Below, in pieces: positions 22,824 to 33,838 of a stretch of 64,000 nt of DNA. Origin of the DNA: Phlyctochytrium arcticum (lineage: Eukaryota > Chytridiomycota > Chytridiomycetes > Chytridiales > Chytridiaceae); contig JAHLKI010000036.1 in NCBI GenBank assembly GCA_025602905.1, positions 1 to 64,000 of the forward strand, read 5' to 3'. A model generated the notes under the pieces. That model did not search any database, was not told the origin of the DNA, and saw only the letters and a program-made list of their open reading frames with translations. Position 1 is the first letter of the stretch; each line of letters opens with the position of its first letter. A program made the position numbers and the translations under genes.

Positions 22824-23118
22824 ATGTTTCACCATCCGAATCAAGACTATTCCTGGATTATCCTACCGACGCGAGATGGACGTCGTTTGATGTCGGAATT
22901 CAAATCCAGCGACTGTGAATCGTGCATATTGAAGAATCCATTTCATATTATGAGCCATTTTACATTGGCGTGCCCAGCCTTATTGAACGCTGGCTGATCA
23001 AATCATCAATTTGGTGGCTGAGAATTGCGGGGCTGAAAAAGCCAAGGAACTTGTTAGTGAGTGCGAGGAAATGAGCCGCTTCCTTCTTAGCGGAATCAGC
23101 GCTGCGCAGCAAGTTTGA
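22824..23118 (+). pseudogene. decayed inverted copy of the neighbouring gene's last exon
   Basis: In three frames this stretch matches the C-terminal exon of the minus-strand gene at 23,269-23,570: DYSWIILPTRDG against DYAWIIQLMRDD, CESCILKN against CASCILEE, YYEPFYIGV against YFEPLYVGV, and ELVSECEEMSRFLL against EFVSECEKTKRFLL. Frameshifts lie near 22,935 and near 23,000. The two copies face each other tail to tail across about 150 bases. It is a pseudogene of an unrecognised family. Confidence 0.75.
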
Positions 23119-23268
23119 GGCATTGTTGCATATTCGTAGCATTTCTATTGTGTAGAGATACTTTATACTTCTTCAAAACTACAGCTATTGCAAATTCGCT
23201 GTAGTTTTGATGAAGCAGATGAAGTTTTACAAGGATATCTCATTAGCAACTAAAGTAACTACAATCTC

Positions 23269-24440
23269 TCAATTTTTCGGCTCAACGTCGAGGAGGAAGC
23301 GCTTCGTCTTCTCGCACTCACTTACAAATTCCTCTAATTCTTCTGGGCTGTCGCTAATCTCAGTCACCAACTTGATGATCTGAACAGCAAGCCTTTGGAA
23401 GAGCGGCTCGTCCGGAGCAAGCATCACGCCCACGTACAATGGCTCAAAATATGTAATATGTTCCTCCAGAATGCACGATGCACAGTTGCTGAGTTTGAGT
23501 TCCGATACCAATTGTTCGTCATCTCGCATCAGTTGGATGATCCAGGCATAGTCATCAGAGGGACGGTGGACGTTCAAATGTAGGGTCCGAGCGTATCGCT
23601 GTTAACTTCTTTCGAATGGCAGCCTGGAAGGCAGCAAGTGCGCCGTATATGCTATGGTCAGAAATGATACTAGATGCGTGCAGACGACAGAGTTCCTCTG
23701 CCGCAATACCTACGTTAGCATTTTGTGCCATGTCGAAAATATTCACACGCAATTCACCTGTTGGTGCCATTCTGATTGTCGTTCCTCCTGTGGAAGATTG
23801 TAAACCCGGAGTCAAATCCAAAAGGTTCAATACTCTGCCCTTGTGCACCTCCTTTCTCGACCGTTGAGGAGAGTCTAGTAGGTATTGTTGCAGGGTTAAA
23901 ACGCTGCCACGTTGCAAGGTAATTTGAACACTCCATTAGACATCGGAGACACGTCGGAGTGATCTTGTTGCCCAGTCATCGTAATGACTGAGTAAATACC
24001 AAGTTCTACCAACCGATTCTGACGGTAAATCTGACCGAACGTACACCAGCCGGGACTCGAGGGAGTGTGCCTCGGTGGCAACTTCGGAAGAGATATCCAC
24101 CGTTACTCTACAAAAGGAACCCGGGGTGGGCCAGAATCGCTTGGGTTTTTTTGGTTTGTCCTTCATCCTTGCTGGCAATCATCAGTTGATAGAAAGTGGG
24201 CGGCTGCGGAGTGATTCTGACAGCTGGGCCATTTGCCGGAGAAGCAGTTGGAGAAGTCCAAGTTGATCTCGCTCTGAATGAGCTCGAATGTCTGGCTGGC
24301 TGGCTGGATGGGTGTCGTATGTAATCCGATCTCTGCTCTCTCTGCTCTGTTTTTCGCGTAGCAGCCTGGGAATTTAACTACATCTCTGAGTATATGTGGC
24401 AGCGATCCCATCTTATGCACCACTTCTCACACTCGATGGG
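23269..24440 (-). CDS. uncharacterised multi-exon gene, possibly broken
   Basis: On the minus strand several segments look coding. A Pro/Ser-rich piece lies at about 24,330-24,200, ending in FYQLMIASKDEGQTKK. A domain at about 24,120-23,940 contains VTVDISSEVATEA and GRTWYLLSHYDDWATRSL. Another at about 23,900-23,600 contains GELRVNIFDMAQNANVG. The last exon, 23,590-23,269, ends with FVSECEKTKRFLL. Plausible GT-AG joins exist (for example an acceptor near 23,601), but I could not build one unbroken model, so it may be a pseudogene. I recognise no family. The inverted fragment at 22,824-23,118 derives from a relative of its last exon, and 24,540-24,960 may be a third relative. Confidence 0.4.
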
Positions 24441-24539
24441 ACGAAATGAAGGACACTGTTCGAACCGTGGTAGAGAACGCGGTAGTGGAGCAACAGTAGT
24501 CCTGCCGATTCAAAGCTGGCCACCTAGAACACAAAGTCA

Positions 24540-24960
24540 GATCCTTGTTTGCCCTTCCGCCTCATCTACATACGCGCCTTGACCGGTACGAGCGTCAAAA
24601 AAGAGAGCGGGCACCTTGGTCCAGGAAGGTCGCAGTGCATGAGGAGGAAGTGGGGGGAGGGTCCGATACATCATCGATATTGGTTCAAAACAACATACAA
24701 CGCGCGGATCTCGTTCGACGACTTTCATGCAAGCACTGAAGGCAGCATAGACAGCATGGATTCGTATAGTTTCTGACAATTCTTGCGCGTTTTGATACTC
24801 TTGTATTGTCTGTATTGTACTTTTTGCATAATCAAGATTTTCTAATAGTCGAAAGAGCTTTTGCATTGCACAAATGTATACAGATGTAGTGAGCTGAATG
24901 CATGTTTTGCCAGCGTGCCGTGGACCTGACGGAAATGATGACCGATGGGTGGGATTCAAA
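24540..24960 (-). pseudogene. possible further relative of the 23-24 kb gene
   Basis: An open minus-strand frame of about 130 residues shows coding character (YQNAQELSETIRIHAVYAAF, then SMMYRTLPPLPP). Its middle loosely resembles the QNAN...YGALAAFQAA part of the 23-24 kb gene. It has no clear start and no recognised domain. The similarity is weak and judged by eye. Confidence 0.3.
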
Positions 24961-25243
24961 ACGGACCACCTTGCATTATTTATGCAGGCAAGCGAGAGGA
25001 CAAGGTAAGTTACCAGTTACATTGTCAAAAACGTCTCTGTTGTGATTCGTTCATAAGCTATTAGCACGCCCCGGAAAGCAGGAAGCTGTTTCATGATAAA
25101 GAAACGATAAAGAATAGCCCACGGGAAAATCAGGAAAAATAAGAACCAAATGATGATATAATTTACATTTTACAGTGTGAGAAAGAGATACGTATATACA
25201 AAGTGCTATAGATGGTGATGGACATGATACGGGGGGTATGGAT

Positions 25244-25594
25244 CTACTTGTTCAACCCCATCGCTTCATTAGCCTTGTGCATGGCCATATCTCCAGCAGC
25301 CGCAACCCGATGTGCCATGGACGCATGTTCGGCATCCCGGTAATCCGCCGTAGCCGTCTGGGTGGTATCGCTCACCCGTCCCGCCAATTCCGAGGCCTTG
25401 TCCATGCCGGTTGAGGCGGGTGTGGGGGAGACTTTGGCCGACATTTTTGCGGGGAGAGAGTGTTGTTGTTCGGCGAGGGACTGGATGGTAGAGTGGGCGA
25501 CCAAGTCTTCGTCCTGGCCGGGCTCGGCGGTAGGGTCGGGGAAGGGGTCGCTGATATTGGTGGTGGTTTGTGCGAGCTTGTCAAAGATGGACAT
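25244..25594 (-). CDS. small hypothetical protein, 116 residues
   Basis: An intact ATG-to-stop frame of 116 residues with helical, Ala/Ser/Thr/Gln-rich composition and no membrane segment or signal peptide. The C-terminal half (DYRDAEHASMAHRVAAAGDM) is amphipathic and Met-rich. I recognise no family, though the composition resembles small hydrophilic stress-linked proteins. It is flanked by short spacers and has no obvious partner. Confidence 0.5.
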   Translation of the reverse strand: MSIFDKLAQTTTNISDPFPDPTAEPGQDEDLVAHSTIQSLAEQQHSLPAKMSAKVSPTPASTGMDKASELAGRVSDTTQTATADYRDAEHASMAHRVAAAGDMAMHKANEAMGLNK

Positions 25595-26090
25595 TGTTGT
25601 TTTCGTTTTGTGGATGTGGAGTGTAGGAAGATTGGTTTTTGTTTTGTTTGATTAGTGAGTGTTGCGAATTCAGAAATCCAGAGGGAAAGAAAGAAGCTGC
25701 TCCCTTTTTATAGCTCAGGAATAATCACAGTCATATTGTTCCCACCCACAAACCCCATTTTCTCATACGTGATGGTGACGATATCCAATACGCGTTCATG
25801 CGCAGCAGTGCCAGACACATCGCAATCGAGAAAATGAGCGAGAAATATCATATTGACCAAGAGACTGGAAAATACAAAGAGCAAATGTATGTACTGGGAG
25901 AAAATGTAAAAGGAGCAATATAGGAAAGAAGAGAAATAAAACAAGCAATCGAAAAAAGTGGGGTGTTTACAGAAGAAAGATGGCAGCATCAATGTCCAGC
26001 AGCATGCCGCGCTAAAAGCAAGTTAGGACTTGAGGAAAAAATATATATCGAAAGAGAAAATATGTGAAATAGGGAGAAAAAGAGCCAGGC
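25595..26090. other. spacer, no gene seen
   Basis: A-rich sequence between the small hypothetical gene's 5' end and the CBM48 gene's stop codon. Only short frames are present. Confidence 0.5.
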
Positions 26091-27101
26091 TTAGAGAATA
26101 CTGCACCACCACTTCCATCGTTTGGGATCTTTGCCGCCTGATGATGATGGTTCAGCATTGTTGGTATATTGGGCATCATCTTCAATGTTGTAACGGGGGA
26201 TGCTACTCCTGGGCCGGGTCTCGGCGATATCCTCGGCAGGTTGTAGTAAATCACGTTCACTATCATCATCCTCGGCCCGTAAACGATCCAAATCATCATC
26301 CTCCTGAGACGTGGCGTACGCTCCGGGAATGCGCTGGGCGGTAGTGGTGTCTACACCCGCATCTTCTTCATCCGCATCCCAGTTTTCGCTGCTGCTGGAT
26401 TCGTTGGCAGTAACCTCGCTCTCAGGATCCACTTCGCGAGGGTTGGTGGCCGTAGCCGAATCATGGCGCTGCGGTTTGGCGGGGGCGACGAATTCATGAT
26501 GGTGATCTGCAGCGGACATGGAACCGACCGCAACATCCTCGATATTCTCTGCAGCCCGGGCAGCAGCAAAAGTGGCTTCCATCATGTTGACAGGGCGAAC
26601 AGTAAAGGACGGCATTTGGGAATCATCGTAGGCAGGATCAGAAGAGTTGTTGTTGGGCTTCGTGGTGGTGGTGGTTGAAAGGGGGTTGGAGGCCATGGAT
26701 GCCGCTTCGGCAGCAACGAGTTCGGGGGTATGGGTTGTGATGGATTCAGGAATTTGACTGGGCATATCTTCTACCGTTTGATCCGCTTTGGAGAGCTGGA
26801 TATCCCTGTTCTCTTCAGATTGTGACAAAGCCTCGACTCTAAGAACATTGTTTTCGTTCCCCGATTCATCCCTTATGATACCAGCCGCCAAATCAATGCA
26901 CCATCGCCCGTCGACGACAAACTTGTACTGAATCTCGTAGCCAACGTCAAAGTCGCGGGTGCCGGCAAACGGGCCGTCCTCTTGTTCTTTGTGCAGGGGA
27001 AGTGACTGGGACCAGTTGTCAAAGTTGCCGGTGACTACGACCTGCGAGCCTTCGTACGGCCAGGTAAAGGTAACCGGCGCCGTCGCCGTCGTCGTCGACA
27101 T
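26091..27101 (-). CDS. CBM48 (AMPK-beta-type glycogen-binding) protein with CaaX box
   Basis: 336 residues without introns. Residues 1-90 are a CBM48 domain: FTWPYEGSQVVVTGNFDNW, LPLHKE, YEIQYKFVVDG and NENNVLRV are the typical strands. This is the fold that binds glycogen in AMPK beta subunits and occurs alone in yeast Mdg1/Crp1. The remaining 240 residues are acidic, Ser/Thr-rich and probably disordered, and the AMPK-beta C-terminal (ASC) domain is absent. The last residues are KRWKWWCSIL, a CaaX box with Leu at the end, which predicts geranylgeranylation, preceded by basic and aromatic residues that favour membrane binding. The ATG at 27,101 fits the domain start. It lies 425 bp from, and in the same direction as, the CBS gene upstream. 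Confidence 0.85.
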   Translation of the reverse strand: MSTTTATAPVTFTWPYEGSQVVVTGNFDNWSQSLPLHKEQEDGPFAGTRDFDVGYEIQYKFVVDGRWCIDLAAGIIRDESGNENNVLRVEALSQSEENRDIQLSKADQTVEDMPSQIPESITTHTPELVAAEAASMASNPLSTTTTTKPNNNSSDPAYDDSQMPSFTVRPVNMMEATFAAARAAENIEDVAVGSMSAADHHHEFVAPAKPQRHDSATATNPREVDPESEVTANESSSSENWDADEEDAGVDTTTAQRIPGAYATSQEDDDLDRLRAEDDDSERDLLQPAEDIAETRPRSSIPRYNIEDDAQYTNNAEPSSSGGKDPKRWKWWCSIL

Positions 27102-27526
27102 TGTTTTCGGTTTTTGGTGAGATGGGATGTGCGGCCGCAAGTGTGAGATTGTTTCTCCAGGCGCTTTTCAAATTTGGCTGAGATTGGCTCCGTGGCACGA
27201 TCGCAATCGATACAACCCCTCGCAGGGTGACGTGAGCTTGGTCCGAGCAGCCCGGACAATTTCTGCACTCTGAACACACTGAGAAAAAGCCAGTACCAGT
27301 ACTATGCAAGAATAAATATACAGAGGATGTAGAATAATAAGGATGAGGATGATGGGGTTGGAGCAGAAAATAGTGGAAAACTAGAATGGCTATATACAAA
27401 GCGGGGATTGGGATGGGAACTACGGGAATTGTAATAAGTAGGTGATGTGAAGTTGTGCCAATGGAGAGAAGGTTGAAGGGTAAAAATGGGATGAATGAAT
27501 CAGTTGCGTGGTGATAAGTCTTGTTG

Positions 27527-28956
27527 TCAATCCGTCATTCGTCCCAACGATTTCTTCGGGCGCAAAACTGGTGATGCCTGAAACAGAAATGCAAGCATAT
27601 CCGTCAACGTAATGACATTGGTGGGTTTGCCCTTTTCGTTCAGGAAAAACAGGTGGTGGAAGAGATTGACGACCATGACGCGGAACAGGTCGCGGAGGGT
27701 CATGTCCCAGTTTCCGGCCATGAAACTCGCCTGGCATTTGGCCATTAGTACATGGACGGGGTGTGCAGATACAGTAAATAGTTACCTCATGCCGCTTCAA
27801 GAGCTCTTTGACGGGGAGGAAGACGTCTGTGACATTTGCCGAGCTTAGAATCTAGACATGGCAATCAGTCACAAGTAACCAACAATCTTGCCAAAGCGTA
27901 ATCAAAGCATACCTTCAAATGTCGGACCGTCATGACCCCCGACATGATCAAATGTCGGTTGACGACCGGCACAGCCGTCACGCCGTCCTCCTGCATCTCG
28001 GCCAAAACATGGATGACCGATTTTTCTTCTTCACACGCAAGAACAGGACTCGTTCCCAAAAACGCCAGTCTTGAAAGGGTTGCATCCGGATTCGGGTGTC
28101 TGGGAACAACGTCAGATCAGTATATACCTTCTCTCCCTTTCGGTTTTCGAACTTACAATCGATCCAAATTCAGCATCGCAAATTCAACCAAACTACTTTG
28201 GGTCACCAACTGCTCAATCTGCCCCTGCTCGTCCACAAGAACCATCCGGTGACATCGGGCCTTCATCATGGCTTCAATCACATCGCCAACGGATGTTGTG
28301 GAGGGAATAGTCAGTGTCGGGTTGTTTTTAGAGAAATCTACCAAACATGCAGTGTTTTAGTAAACCCAGTCATTTGCTCAGAAGACTGCTACAAGTACAA
28401 ACCCGCCAAATCCTGACATGGGACATTCATGATTTCGGCCGTGTTTTCGCTAAAAATTTGAGAGCCCAGTTTTGCATAGCTATTTGATATGAACGTGACC
28501 TGAAGGTGTGATAAGTATTCATGATGAGGAACATCGGTAAAGGTCCTATTTACAATGTCGACTACATCCATCAACTTGAATTCTATTTGATCCGGTCAGA
28601 ATCTGTCACATAAGGTCATCAATGGCAGAGAGACTTACCTGTCTTGCTCTTGATGACGGGAACGCATGATATATTCTTCAATCGGAAAATCTACGAGAAA
28701 GGTCCACAGATCAGTAACCAGACCCATCAGGACACCAGCATAAACAAGAATCTCACCGTGAGAGCATCTTTCAGGGTATGTGTCGGGCTAACAGTGACCA
28801 ATGGGCCTTTTATCGAAGAAAGATCAGAATCCCAAGTGAACGAGATATGCACTTGCAAAACAACTCACGGTTGAGAAGGAGCACATCTTTGACAGGCTGG
28901 CCCAATAGCTCTGTCTTTGCCTGCTCCGTAAAGAATGCGCTCTGCTGTTGGCCCAT
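27527..28956 (-). CDS. four-CBS protein (AMPK-gamma/SNF4-like) with N-myristoylation signal
   Basis: About eight exons separated by short GT-AG introns give a protein of about 370 residues built from CBS motifs. Examples are PLVTVSPTHTLKDALT, PTLTIPSTTSVGDVIEAMM followed by CHRMVLVDEQG, and SVIHVLAEMQEDGVTAVPVV followed by MTVRHLK, with a last unit ending in VITLTDMLAFLF. Two CBS pairs (Bateman modules) bind adenine nucleotides in AMPK gamma and related sensors; here the ligand is inferred. The protein starts MGQQQSAFF, a good N-myristoylation signal (Gly-2, Ser-6), which classic gamma subunits lack. The start exon is fixed by this ATG and by the next donor. It is an AMPK-gamma relative, but plant-type CBS proteins of unknown role are an alternative. 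Confidence 0.82.
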
Positions 28957-29937
28957 TCAACAACCCAACGCCTTGGACACCCCACTGGCGTTTTCTTTGG
29001 CAGGCAAGCACACACTCCAGTTTTCGTCCCCGGGCTCGCCCAAATGTGTCCTCTATATACAGTCTCGGTCAAACTGTTGCTTTTGCAAAAAGTGTAAATT
29101 TGAAATTCTGTGAATTTGACCGACCGACACAAGTCAAAATTTGGCAGCTGCCAGCTTCGATTTGGCGCAGCTTGTGGCCGCATCAAATTCAATCAACGGC
29201 GGACTGTTCTTAGTAGTCAACTTCTTACGACGACCATGCATTTGTCTCAACATTGCACTTGGACAATCCTACTTTCATCTCGACACCCTATTCTAGCATG
29301 TACTATTGAACTTTGAAGCATGCATGGTATGGTATCATCCTTTCTGTCATGTGGTGACAAAAAGAGATTTTGCAGGACAAAGACGACGAATATGCGAGAG
29401 TGGGTTGGCAGGATTTTAGGAACGAAGATGAAAGGAAAAGGAAAGTAAAGAAAGAGGTTGCTTGACGGTTTAGCATCAAACAAGGGATGTTTGCGATGAA
29501 CATCTATTCTTTCACGAGCGTCCATACTTTCGACCGACAGTCCTCCTGTTGTGGCTCGCGGTAATAAAACAGCCTCGACTCGTCAAGGCAGACAATGTTC
29601 TGCAGAATCAGCATATGTACATGTAATATCTATGGTCGTAGGATCGCAAAAAGTGATTTCAAGGCTCGAACGTCGTCGGGAATACTGTGGCATGACTGTG
29701 CCGCCACGCTGTCAGCGCGGCCAAAGAAGCGCCCCAAACCTCACACTTTTGCCAGGGAAAAGACTTTCCTCCAATCCTCCCAATTCCACCAATTTCCGCC
29801 TGCGAATCAGAAAACCCAGCAAGAGCCCCATAGCTTTTTTTCATTAGCTTTGTTTCCCCAACACCAAAAACGTCCACTCTGTGTATGTGCAGTCAAACGT
29901 AGGATCTTTTAACCTTGAGCCAAGCATTTTCGTCGCC
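28957..29937. other. divergent promoter region of the CBS gene and the next + strand gene
   Basis: About 980 bp between two divergent starts. I see no coding sequence and no motif I would name. The + strand has T-rich runs close to 29,840. Confidence 0.5.
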
Positions 29938-32118
29938 ATGTTGGGAGTCTCCTCTGAGCATCCTGCTCCCCACACTATTAGGTCCAATGGCGAAAGTCCT
30001 GACTACCTGCATCACACCAACTTTGACCTGCAAACGTCTCTACACCAGCCGCAACATCATCATCAGCAACAGCAGCGTCACCAAGCCGGACTTGTAGTCA
30101 ATACAACCATGTCGGCCACAAACCATACCAGTAGCTCGTATCCGTCAGCTACCACCACTACTGCGTCCACCCCGTATGGGGGCCGAGCATCTCCCACCGA
30201 ATCCCAATTTTCTCATTCTCATCACCACCACTACGCGCGCAACGAGATTCCCTTTTCGCATCGCACGCATCGATCTGCGTGCGAGGCCTGCAAGCTCCGG
30301 GCCGAACGCATCGCAGAAGCAAAGGACCGGGTGGAACGTAACAAGATGGCTGCCAAAATGAAGCGCGATGCCGCATTGGGAGGATATCCGTCATCATCCC
30401 CCAGTCATCCTTCTCAAGGTCTAGCTCCGTGGCGACCCGCCGGGTCCACGCGTACAGCTACGCGTGATGCCCTCCCCAGATTGAGCCCCACACCGTCCCG
30501 CGCAACAGCCGTAGATTACACACACGTCGGCGCTCGGATTGATACTGGTCTAAGTGCCTTACACCGTCGCCCGTCGTCCCGTGCCAGTGATGCCCCATCT
30601 CCTTCCCCACGACGTCTCCTCCACTCCAACACATTGGATCGACCCGATTGGGACGGCTCGTTTACCCGCAACGAATTGTCTCCGTCCCCTCGCTCCCGCC
30701 GCCCCGTCAGTCTCCTAGGTCTACCCGTCGAACGCCCTTCCTCAGGTAGTAGCCGACGCCGTCTTTCTGCTGGACAGGGAAGACTATCCGACCTCACCGG
30801 AAGCAATGACACTCGCCGTTTACGAGTCCGCACACACTCATCTTCCTCGCAAACGTATCCTGTTATCCACCACACTACTAGCAGCGCTACTGAAATAGAG
30901 GCCCCAAATCCATCCAGTGCAGATTCTCAAAACAATTTCCAAGTTCATCTCGTTGAACCCATCATCACACCCAAGATATCACCCGAAGCTATTGAAGAGC
31001 CTGAACCTGTTGCCCCAGCCGCCGAGGACGAGGAACGGCCTGCTAGTCCAGAAGATCGTCAGTATGCGATCCGGCCCATTGACCCCGAAACGCGCACGAT
31101 ATTTGCCGATCGGCTGCAGGAAATTGTGGATGGGACGGATAACCAGCTTGTTCGCTCTCATTTCCAGGCTTGGGCTATTCAATTAAAAGACAAAAAGGGT
31201 GATTCTATCCCAACCGACCCACATGTATCAAGTGAGAAGGACATTAAGGGTCAGGAGCCGCAGGCGGTGATTACCGATTCAATTGACGTCGCAGTGGAAG
31301 AGGAGGTCCAAGTAGAGAACGAAACTGCCCAACAGCCCAAAGACGTTGTCGTCGTTTCGGTATCGGCAGTCGAGTCCGCAATTGATCAACCGTCAAGTTC
31401 CCCTACAGAACTCGCATCCCTCGCATCCCTCACAATCTCAGTCGGAGATTCCGAAGATACATCCGACCTCCCCTCTTCATCAGCAACCAGCACCCCCTCG
31501 GAACCTCCTTACCCCGATACATTCCCCCCCTCTGAATCCCCCTCCGATGTCCCCGAAGAACCAGCATCGCCCGTATCAGCTCCAACCCCACCCTGGCCCA
31601 TCACCTTATCCCACTCTCGTTCTTCCAGCCGAAGCAGCACAACAACAACAACACCCGTAGAGGCTACACCCTCCGGCCCCTCCTTTGTGATTCAACGCCG
31701 TCGGCGAACAGTCGATATGTCGGATATAAAAGGTCTCGCCCAACATATCGCCAAAACCCTCGCGTCTCTCGAATCCCACCACCAAACTCTCAGCAACCGC
31801 ACTTCCCCCCTCCACCCCCACAAAACCGCCTACATAAACGCCGCGCATTCCATCACCGAAACCGTCCGTGCAATCGTCAAAACCTGGCATGAACCCGCGC
31901 AAACCTGTCCCGACATTATTCTCCGCAAGCGCCTACTGGCTTCCTTGGGTGAAGCCGAAAGTATCGCGGGACAGATGCGCCATGTCACACGCATGAAGGA
32001 ACGGGATGAAACGGATCGGGATGTGGATGGGCAAGTCCTGGCTGGGGCACGCAATTTGGGGAAAATTATTGTACAGGCCTTGCATGAATTGGAGGCGATC
32101 GGGATTCGATTAGAGTAG
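29938..32118 (+). CDS. uncharacterised Ser/Pro-rich protein, 726 residues
   Basis: One frame from the ATG at 29,938. The N-terminal half is Ser/Thr/Pro/His-rich and disordered, with a short basic helix (RIAEAKDRVERNKMAAKMKR) just after a CEACKLR motif near residue 115. Residues 330-580 are acidic and Pro-rich. The last 140 residues form a helical, conserved-looking region (DIKGLAQHIAKTLASLE, then ETVRAIVKTWHE and ILRKRLLASLGEAE). I recognise no family. The CxxC and basic helix could bind nucleic acid, but that is speculation. It has no intron, and its start is set by the frame. Confidence 0.7.
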   Translation: MLGVSSEHPAPHTIRSNGESPDYLHHTNFDLQTSLHQPQHHHQQQQRHQAGLVVNTTMSATNHTSSSYPSATTTTASTPYGGRASPTESQFSHSHHHHYARNEIPFSHRTHRSACEACKLRAERIAEAKDRVERNKMAAKMKRDAALGGYPSSSPSHPSQGLAPWRPAGSTRTATRDALPRLSPTPSRATAVDYTHVGARIDTGLSALHRRPSSRASDAPSPSPRRLLHSNTLDRPDWDGSFTRNELSPSPRSRRPVSLLGLPVERPSSGSSRRRLSAGQGRLSDLTGSNDTRRLRVRTHSSSSQTYPVIHHTTSSATEIEAPNPSSADSQNNFQVHLVEPIITPKISPEAIEEPEPVAPAAEDEERPASPEDRQYAIRPIDPETRTIFADRLQEIVDGTDNQLVRSHFQAWAIQLKDKKGDSIPTDPHVSSEKDIKGQEPQAVITDSIDVAVEEEVQVENETAQQPKDVVVVSVSAVESAIDQPSSSPTELASLASLTISVGDSEDTSDLPSSSATSTPSEPPYPDTFPPSESPSDVPEEPASPVSAPTPPWPITLSHSRSSSRSSTTTTTPVEATPSGPSFVIQRRRRTVDMSDIKGLAQHIAKTLASLESHHQTLSNRTSPLHPHKTAYINAAHSITETVRAIVKTWHEPAQTCPDIILRKRLLASLGEAESIAGQMRHVTRMKERDETDRDVDGQVLAGARNLGKIIVQALHELEAIGIRLE

Positions 32119-32490
32119 AGTGATCTTTGTATATTATTATTCGGCGTATTGTTTTGGCTTTTTTTTTGTTTTTGTAAAATTTTGTATCTTTCTTTGTTCC
32201 GGCGAATGGTTTTGTACTTTTTCTTGCCAATCCCATATTTCTCTCTCTCTGGTCTCCACCGGACTTGTATTTCCTTTGATTTTTGTTATGCATATATCTT
32301 GGTCAGATCATCCAATTGTTTTTCTGTTCAATACCCAAAGGGAAAAAAAAAATGTTAATGAAATCCAGGCCGCTCAAGTGCGGTTAGTTTTTCACCCACA
32401 CACATTGATCAACATTGCTCGTTTTTGGCCCATTCCCATCCCTTTCAAACAGACCACAATCTTCCTAGTGGTTAGCAAAACGAAAGAACC

Positions 32491-33604
32491 ATGGCCGACT
32501 CTACCACCACGTATCTGATCGAGGTAATGGTTTTTGGTTTTTGGTGGGGGGGGGGGGGAACATAAAAAATCCCCCAAGATGATCTTGAACAAAAGTTTTA
32601 ACATTTTTCATTTTTTTGAAACAACATGTAGTATGCACCTTCAGGCCGCGCAGGCTGCAAAGCCGGTAAAGCCTGTACTGCCAAAATCGCCGTAAGTCCA
32701 TATCTCCCCCTTACATCCCCCCGTCTAATCCCATTTAATAGAAAGGCGAGCTCCGAATCGGCTCCCATTTCGAAAACAAAGCAACAGGAGTCCCCATGTC
32801 GGCCTTTCGTCATTTCCGCTGCGTGACCAATAAAGTATTATCCAACATCAAAGAAAAAGTGGCTTCAGTGGATGACCTTGAAGGGTTTGATACCCTGACC
32901 GAGGAAGATCAGACGATGGTTCGGGGGGCGTTTGAGAGTGGGGAGATGGTAAGTGTATTTTATTCTATTTTTGTAGGGGGGTGGGTTATTGATGGGGTGT
33001 TTTTTGTTAGCCGAAGAAGGAGGGAGAAGAGGAGGAGGAGGAAGATACAAAGAAGAAGGGCAAAAAGAGTGCACCTGCACCTGCTGCCAAAAAGACGAAA
33101 GCGGCCGCAGCTCCCAAGAAGAAAAAGGCTGGTGTATCGGATGAGGAAGAAAAAGAAGAAGAAGAGGCGGAATCTACACCTGTTGATGAGGATCCAAAAC
33201 CCAAAACCAAAAAACTTGCTGCTGCTAAAAAGCCTGCTGCTGCTGCTGCTGCCAAAAAGACTGCCGCTGCTGATGAAGAAGAAGAGGACAAGAAGAGTGA
33301 TGATGATGAGAAAGCCGTACCGAAAAAACGGGGCCGGCCGGCCAAGAAAGAGGGGGATGCTGCTCCTGCAAAAAAGTCTGCAGCGACAGCGGGACCGAAA
33401 CGACAGGGCCGATCCGCTAATAAAGCCAAGGAAGTTGTTGACCAAGACGAAGATACACATGTATCAGAGCCCGAAGAGAAGGAAGTCAAATCTCCACGTA
33501 AACGGGGTCGACCAGCCAAAACTACTGAACCTGCTGCGGCGACAAAGAATGCGGATGATGAGCCGGCCAAGAAACGGGGACGGCCTCGTAAGGCTGCCGA
33601 ATAA
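32491..33604 (+). CDS. PARP-type zinc finger protein with AT-hooks
   Basis: Four exons: 32,491-32,523, 32,632-32,691, 32,742-32,948 and 33,011-33,604. Residues 1-100 form a PARP-type finger: GRAGCKAGKACTAKIAKGEL, then the HFRC motif. The Cys-x5-Cys spacing is the form seen in fungal stand-alone fingers. A long acidic and Lys/Ala-rich region follows. Four AT-hook-like units lie near the end (KKRGRPAKK, RQGRSANK, RKRGRPAK, KKRGRPRK). Such proteins bind damaged or nicked DNA and AT-rich chromatin in the nucleus. There is no catalytic PARP domain. The C-terminus is unusually repetitive with runs of Lys, Ala and Glu. Confidence 0.9.
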
Positions 33605-33838
33605 AATCATGTAACACACACACAACCTTTGGAATTGGAGCTTCTCAGCTCGCTCTCTCGCTGTTTTTTATGTTTTTGCTCATGGTGGTGTAATCCTGAT
33701 ACCAACACACACACACATGTACTATCCGTTTCAGTTATTTTCCTTTGTTGTGTATAGTATCATTTATACAACCCCAGAGAATTCAAATCACCCTAAAAAA
33801 CATTCTACACACAAAAAAAAATCCATGTTTTTTTTTGT

